From the NCBI GenBank assembly GCA_021014945.1, contig MU266360.1, forward strand, positions 62,001 to 126,000: DNA of 64,000 nucleotides, given 5' to 3'. The notes under the pieces were generated by a model. The model was not told the origin of the DNA. It was given only the letters and a program-made list of their open reading frames with translations, and searched no databases. This stretch comes from Leucogyrophana mollusca. Taxonomy: Eukaryota > Basidiomycota > Agaricomycetes > Boletales. Position 1 is the first letter of the stretch. Every line of letters starts with the position of its first letter. A program made the translations under genes and the position numbers. Of the stretch, positions 58,277 through 64,000 are shown piece by piece.

Positions 58277-60048
58277 ATGTCACAGTCAAAGGATTTCTTC
58301 CCAGCGATATCAACACTTGCAGAGCAAGTAGATGCTACAGATGGTTCCGATGTCCTTGATCAAGCTGGCGGCCAGGACTCGGTTCCTCTCGAAGAAGTAG
58401 AGTCACTGTGTATGCGGTGCGAAGAACAGGCGCGTCCATATATCCCCCTCGTCTAAATACACTGGTGTTCATCTTGCATTTGCATGCAGGGCGTCACTCG
58501 GATGATGCTCACGACTATCCCGTTCTTCGGAAAGGTGATCGTGATGTCCTTCCGATGTGAGCAGTGTGGGGCCACGAACAACGAGATACAATCTGCGGGG
58601 CAGATTAGACGTATGCATTATCTGCACTTCCACAACACGTGCGGAAAGCCTCATTTGCTTCACAGAGGAAGGCGTCCTATATACCGTTAAGCTGCTTAAC
58701 CGCGGTGATTTGGACCGCCAAATCATACGATCGGAGAATTGCTCCATCGAGATCCCGGAATATGAGCTTATCCTACCACCATCCCGTGGCCAGCTCACGA
58801 CCGTGGAAGGCCTCCTACGAGATGTGGTCATAGATTTGAGCACGGACCAGCCATTGCGGAAAATACAAGATGAGGCCACCTACGAGAAGATCCAGGTCAT
58901 CGTGGACGGCCTTAAGGCAGTCATAGCAGAAGATGAGGACGAGGAAGCCGACGAGGATGCAGAGAGGACACCGAAAGAGCAGAGATCAGACGATGAGCCT
59001 GTCAACCCCATGATCACGATAAAGCTGGACGACCCGTCAGGAAACTCTTTTATCGAGTTCCATGGAAGCCAGATGGGGAACGACCCTAAGTGGAACCTAC
59101 GGACCTTCGAACGCACGACTCAACAGAACATCACGCTAGGACTGCTTGCTCCCGATGCGGAGTCGACGGTAAACTCCTCTGGTGACCCTCTACAGGTACC
59201 TCCCGGCCAGGGAACGGATGGCAATGAGGAGATCTACGAATTCCCCGGCGTATGCTCGAGATGCAACCGCCCTCTGATCACGAGGATGAAGAAGGTTACT
59301 ATTCCATACTTCAAGGTGCGCCAAACGTCGTTGAACACATGTCTCTGGGGCTCATATCAGGCTAGGATACCCTGATCATGTCGACTAACTGCGAAAACTG
59401 CGGTTATCGTGACAACGAAATTAAATCTGGGGCGGCCATATCTGCACTTGGGAAGAAGATCACCCTCAAGGTTGAGGACCGCGAAGATCTGAGCAGAGAC
59501 ATCCTAAAGGTCAGCACTGTTTTTGGGAAAACGTAGGACGTATCTGAATCTCTGTGTAATGACAGAGCGAAACAAGTGGGATGACAATCCCGGAAATCGA
59601 TCTTGTGCTGCAGCCTGGAACGCTTGGAGGGCGATTTACGACGTTGGAGGGCATCTTGGAACAAGTATACGAGGAACTCTCTGAGAAAGTGTTCAGGTCC
59701 GGAGACTCGACAACAGGTGGCACTGAAGAGCGTGCGGCCTTTGAGACGTTCTTGAAGCGCCTGAAAGAGGTAAGCTACGGGTTCTTGGTCTTCTTGCGAG
59801 CAGGTCTGTTGAACGTGACCTTTTAGGTGAAGAACGCCGAGTGTCCGTTCACTCTAATTCTGGACGACCCGCTGGCAAATTCTTACATCCAGAATTTATA
59901 TGCTCCCGATCCGGACCCCAATATGGAGATAGAAACGTATGAGCGGACATGGGAGCAGAATGAGGAGCTTGGGCTGAACGACATGAAAGTGGAGGATTAC
60001 TCTGGTGACGAGGCAGCTGCGCAGACACCTTCAGTGCCAGAGACATAG
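58277..60048 (+). CDS. ZPR1: Zinc-finger protein ZPR1
   Basis: Six exons: 58277-58429, 58490-58610, 58666-59315, 59366-59509, 59566-59769 and 59827-60048, giving 497 residues. The ZPR1 module is duplicated. Zinc finger 1 is CMRC...CEQC, with [13 protein letters not shown] and NNEIQSAG. Finger 2 is CSRC...CENC, with [14 protein letters not shown] and [10 protein letters not shown]. Each is followed by a beta-rich domain ([17 protein letters not shown] and [15 protein letters not shown]). Zpr1 binds nascent eEF1A as a dedicated folding chaperone and moves between cytoplasm and nucleus. The first intron (58430-58489) appears to be GC-AG, with donor CAG|GCGCGT. A GT donor 5 bp further on (58435) would break the ZPR1 frame. 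The insert around residues 215-240 is acidic. Confidence 0.94.
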
Positions 60049-60283
60049 ATGTATAGAGGCCAGTGAACAATAGAAATGCGACCTCTGTCTCCGTTCATTG
60101 CAATGGAGCATGAGCGAATTCAGACTTGACCTGTACTGAATTGGGGGGTCACCAGAAGAAGAAGTGGGGTCACCACGTGATATGTGGAGGGTCAATAATT
60201 TTTGTGCGGACACTGGACCCTTCATAGGCCAGTGGGACATCGCGAAGTAGCGGTACATACGCTGATCCCCCGCCCTCACAGAC

Positions 60284-61593
60284 ATGCAAAGCGACGACGT
60301 TATATGGTCTGTAATAAACCAGCAGTTTTGTTCGTATAAAGTCAAGTAAGCACCTTCCACCGATTATCGCGTCCAAACCCGACCGACCTCGAACAGAACT
60401 ACAACCCAAAACTTCTGCCGGAACGAATACAATGTCACAGGTCTATGCAATCGGCAGTCATGTCCTCTCGCCAACTCTCGCTATGCGACAGTACGGGAAA
60501 AGGAAGGTCAGAAGCCCGGTACACACCCTCTAACGAAACCTGACTCCTTGGTGTGATCTTAGGCGTTCTGTATCTGTATATCAAGACCATAGAACGAGCA
60601 CATACACCGGCGCACATGTGGGAGAAGATAGAGCTCTCTAAAGATTACTCGAAAGCACTAGAACAGGTACGGTGATAACCTTCAAGGAATCTTATTTAAC
60701 TTGCTGACCTCCCGTTGTCTAGATTGACAAAGAGTTGATCCACTGGCCTAACTTCAGTATTCACAAATGCAAGCAGCGTGTTACAAAGATCACTCAATAT
60801 CTCATCAAGATGCGCCGCATAAAACTCAGACAACAGTACGTCGTGAAAACCCCTTTTCTCAACTCGTCTGACCACGCTCCCCCAGACCCAAGCTGGTTGG
60901 AGTGAAGAAGAAGCTCGACCGTCGGGAAGCAACACGTGAACGCAAAGCCCTATCCGCCGCCCACCTCGAGCGTTCCATCGAAAAGGAGCTCATCGAGCGA
61001 CTGAAATCAAAAGCGTATGGGGACGCACCACTGAACGTGAACGAGAGTGTCTGGCAGGCCATTTTGGATCGCGAGAATGGGAACAAGGAGAAGGAGGAAG
61101 CTGATCTGGATCTGATTGATGATGAGACGGACGATGAGGACGAAGACGAACTGGAGGAGGAGCTGGAGGGCGAGGGGGAGTTTGTGAGCGACCTTAGCGG
61201 AGACGAGGATGGCGATGAGTTGAGCGACTTGGAGGATGTCGTGGTGAGTAGACTATTGATGGTCACGATAGAGCTTGTTCTAACCCTGTACGCAGGACGA
61301 GGGATCCGATGAAGATGAGGGAGATGACTCCGATGCGGAGAACGACAGCGACGCGGACGATGACGCTGCATCACCGCCTTCGAAAACAACACTTGGCAAA
61401 CGCAAAGCAAAATCAAACCTGGCACCACCACCACGCAAAAAATCGGACAAGACGAGAAGAAGTACATTTCTTTATCCATCTCGCCTCCTTTATCTGCTCA
61501 CTGAGCATCACAGGAGGTCCAAAAGTCGAAGTCGAGTACGAACAAGAGATGGAGAGTGTTCCACTCAGTCGATCTGCTCTGGCCAACTGGTAG
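60284..61593 (+). CDS. MAK16: MAK16 60S ribosome biogenesis factor
   Basis: Seven exons: 60284-60345, 60397-60506, 60563-60666, 60723-60835, 60886-61243, 61296-61461 and 61514-61593, giving 330 residues. The start [20 protein letters not shown] continues into [20 protein letters not shown] and [13 protein letters not shown]. These are the conserved Mak16 N-terminus with its cysteine-rich zinc site. Further blocks are [20 protein letters not shown] and [16 protein letters not shown], then [20 protein letters not shown]. The C-terminal third is strongly acidic and then basic, as usual. Mak16 is a nucleolar protein of the early pre-60S particle, acting with Rpf1 in 27S pre-rRNA processing. All splice sites are canonical. 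It follows ZPR1 on the same strand by 235 bp. Confidence 0.96.
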
Positions 61594-61871
61594 TGTTGGT
61601 CTGCACCACAAAACCTTGGATGTATGGCTTGGGTTATTTTCATTCGTCTTATGTGCATCATCCAGCTCGAATCACTTGGGAAAGTTTAAGGTGAGCTGGG
61701 TGGCTAAGTTTGAGAGTCGACGGTGTGGCCAATCTTCATGCACCATGTTTGCGCGATGAAGGGCAATTGGCAAACGCCCTGATGTTGTCAGGTATGAGTA
61801 CCAACAACTTTGGTGATATAGGGGATGCCGACTACAACAAGCGACTAACCCACATTCATACCCCACATCTA

Positions 61872-63177
61872 CTACCAACCAAAAAAGAGATCCGAGACCT
61901 GGCCCAGCACACCTTTAACTGGTGATTGTCCCACGGAGGCATTGCCAGCGAAACTGCCGTTGACCACGGGTGTGGTGGGTGGTGCTCGCTGTGCTGGTGA
62001 TGCGCTGGGACCGGCCTTCCGGAATGCTGCAACCGAAGGTGCAAGCTTGATGGGTGTGCCAACTGAGGTAACTGCAAGGGCTGAGGAGGATGGCATAGGC
62101 GCGTCATCAATAGCCATGGCATTGGGAGGTGACTGGCTTATATGGAAATCCGAGCTTTGGTTGTTTGACGAACGACTTGTTGAAGCACCAAGGAGCTCTG
62201 CCTGCATCGAGTCCTGCAAAGCAGACATAAGGCCCAATCTTCTGGCATGTATTATTGTGACACGACTTACTGCCCACTTCACACCTATCATCCAACTCCC
62301 GGAGAGAACTTCCCCGTTCCGACGGACTGCACGCATAGCCTCTGCGGGGTCTCTGTAGCCAATGCGGAAGCAGTTCGTGATCTCGGTGTTGGGCTCGGGT
62401 TCTGTCGCGTCGCCGATGCTTTTGAAGTATTCGACTGTCGCACTGTACTTATCTGGAGGGTACCCAAAGACAATTACGTATTGAGTCTGAGAAGGTGGCG
62501 GGGCGGCGGATGAGTGTGGCTGTCGAGGAGTCGGTGCGGTTCTGGGGCTGTCCAGGGCAAAATGCTAGGGCATCGGAATCAGTGGGTGGCACTGAAACAT
62601 CGCTAATATACTTACTCTCCGTGGTTCCCTTTCGGATGCGCCAAAGGGTGTTTGGTTGAACACATCATGAATCGAGTTTGTTGGGGGCGCGTCCTGGTCA
62701 GCGAACGCCTGCCGTTGTCTGAATGAAGCTTCAATTACAAGGAGAATGTCTCCCAAGGGTGGTTGACTGACGATGTGGTACTTTCGAACATGGACTCAAC
62801 CCCAAAGTTTGACGCGCCGCGTGCTGTGAGCCCGAGGTTCATTTTGGCTTTAGTTTGAACAGTCGGGATTTCATCAGTGTGCTGGGTGCTTTGTGGTACG
62901 ACCTAGGCGCGTACGCGCTGGGTTAACCGGGAGGCCAAAGCGTGAATGAACTTTGAAGGCAGGCTCACATTGTTCTGTGCTACGGACTGTCCCGGGAGTC
63001 AGAATCTTTGCGGATCGAGCTGTCGACTGGGGGCGTGGGCACACTTACCATCATGTAACCTTGCTGATAGTGTGATCTTGACTGTCCGAAGTCACCTAAT
63101 GAAGCTCCCAGCGTGCTGGAGCCACTGGGGTTGCCCCAGGGATTTGGGCCTTGTCCATGGCTAGCAGAGGTCGACAT
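61872..63177 (-). CDS. NUP53: Nucleoporin NUP53/NUP35
   Basis: Six exons on the minus strand: 63049-63177, 62969-62986, 62782-62881, 62616-62728, 62271-62564 and 61872-62213, giving 331 residues. The N-terminal part is disordered and carries SVAQNN (the whole of an 18-bp exon), TVQTKAKMN, FGVESMFE and RQRQAFADQDAPPT. The RRM-like MPPN domain (about 140-215) contains YVIVFGYPPDKYSATVEYFK, NCFRIGYRDPAEAMRAVRRN and WMIGVKWA. The C-terminus GQVSDLFFGW is the amphipathic membrane-binding end known for Nup53/NUP35. The protein anchors the inner ring of the nuclear pore to the pore membrane. The junction at 62729-62781 (FE|T|SFRQRQ) was chosen to keep frame and motif. The gene converges on MAK16. 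Confidence 0.88.
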
Positions 63178-63341
63178 TTTTGGTCGTATGCGCTGTACCT
63201 TTTAGCTGGAATGTAGAGTTAGAATGCAAAAGCAGCTTTCTTGTTCTAAGTCAGTCAATGAGCGCTGAGCGTCAAAAGCAAGCAAGCCGGCTCGGTTTAG
63301 AGAGCTTTTGTTTCTCACGACAGCCGATATAATTCCGTGCC
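63178..63341. promoter_or_regulatory. Compact divergent promoter NUP53 / FMP32
   Basis: Only 164 bp separate the two start codons, the shortest divergent gap in the window, so the two promoters must overlap. No TATA box is evident. Confidence 0.5.
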
Positions 63342-64000
63342 ATGTCCTCCATCCTCCACAGACTCGCTCACCAGTCCGCAACACGCTCGCTTCGTCCAAT
63401 AAATAACAATATTTCAGGGAGGCATTCCCTGCTAGCATCGCGCTCATTCCATTCGAGTCGGCCCGTCCATGATTTTCATTTTGACACCCACCACTTTGTA
63501 CAGCGCCTCGAGCGCGAGGGGCTGAACCGCGCACAGGCAGAGGGCATCATGTCTGCCATGGCAGAGGTCATAGACGAAAGTATTCGTAACATGACCAGTA
63601 ATATGGTCACCAAATCCGACCAGGAAAAGGTGCGTCCCCCGTCCGCGCCCGTTCCCCCAGGAGGTTGACTCTGGTGTATGAAGCACCAATATACCCAGCA
63701 AGTAGACTTTGCGCAGATCAAGTCTGAGCTTCAGCTCATGGAGAAGAATGATCTTGCGATGATCAAAGCGGAGAATGATCGCCTTGTCACTGATATGGAG
63801 AAACTCAAACAACGTCTACGAGAGGAGATCACTCGCACCCAGGCTGGTGTTCGGTTGGACCTTAATCTTGAGAAGGGCAGAATGCGCGAGGAGAGTAGCG
63901 GTCAGGAACTCAAGATCAAGGAAGTTGATACGCGCATTGAGCAAGAAATTGCCAACTTACGGACAGCGATACAAGCATCGAAGGTTCGTAGGTTTCATGC
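63342..64000 (+). CDS. FMP32: Mitochondrial CCDC90/FMP32-family protein (DUF1640), N-terminal part
   Basis: Exons 63342-63629 and 63699-63983 are visible (191 codons). A donor at 63984 (GTTCGT) shows that the gene continues past the window. The first 45 residues are Arg/Ser/His-rich without acids (MSSILHRLAHQSATRSLRPI), a mitochondrial presequence. Then FDTHHFVQRLEREGLNRAQA leads to EGIMSAMAEVIDESIRNMTS, the signature of the DUF1640 family, and a long coiled coil (LQLMEKNDLAMIKAENDRL, LNLEKGRMREESSGQELKIK). The full protein should end in one transmembrane helix in the inner membrane, which is not in view. Relatives are yeast Fmp32 and animal CCDC90B/MCUR1, linked to cytochrome oxidase assembly or calcium-uniporter regulation. 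Confidence 0.88.

Overview
This window is nuclear DNA from a filamentous basidiomycete, most likely an Agaricomycete. Genes are dense on both strands and split by many short introns, mostly 50-60 bp, often with a CTAAC/CTGAC-type branch site before the acceptor. Gene content is fungal: DASH complex, Zn2Cys6 regulators, MMS22/MUS7, SUR2, MSC2. Most proteins were recognised only after joining exons by hand. In every model, exon phases close and the total coding length divides by three. I see no rRNA, tRNA, CRISPR or recognisable transposon.

Layout, left to right. 1-5 kb: the end of PUS1, then RPB4 (minus), HSK3 (minus) and an SNX41/ATG20 sorting nexin (plus). 5-13 kb: BFR2/AATF (minus), an acidic AT-hook protein of unknown function (plus) and a Zn2Cys6 factor with its zinc cluster near the C-terminus (minus). 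15-23 kb: an ANY1/PQLC1-type PQ-loop protein and clathrin heavy chain with 26 exons. 23-28 kb: a Rho3-type GTPase and a second Zn2Cys6 factor with a middle homology region (both minus). 28-32 kb: the largest stretch without a gene. 32-45 kb: MMS22/MUS7, two tandem LYC1-like acetyltransferases and the zinc transporter MSC2 (all minus). 45-55 kb: TSR4, a CUE/CCCH/DUF1771/SMR protein, a coiled-coil protein, CAF40 and SUR2 (all plus). 56-64 kb: a small secreted protein (minus), ZPR1, MAK16, NUP53 (minus) and the start of an FMP32/CCDC90-family gene.

The genes are mainly housekeeping and form no single pathway. Three serve ribosome assembly (BFR2, TSR4, MAK16). Others serve membrane traffic (SNX41, ANY1, clathrin, RHO3), transcription and mRNA turnover (RPB4, CAF40), genome stability (MMS22, HSK3), tRNA modification (PUS1) and lipid and zinc homeostasis (SUR2, MSC2).

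The most unusual signal is in gene structure. Six of about 139 modelled introns appear to be GC-AG. Several others are 3n long and free of stops, and there are microexons of 10, 12 and 18 nt. I found no convincing novel multigene system. The best candidates for new biology are the CUE/CCCH/SMR protein, the tandem LYC1-like pair, the acidic AT-hook protein and the small secreted protein.
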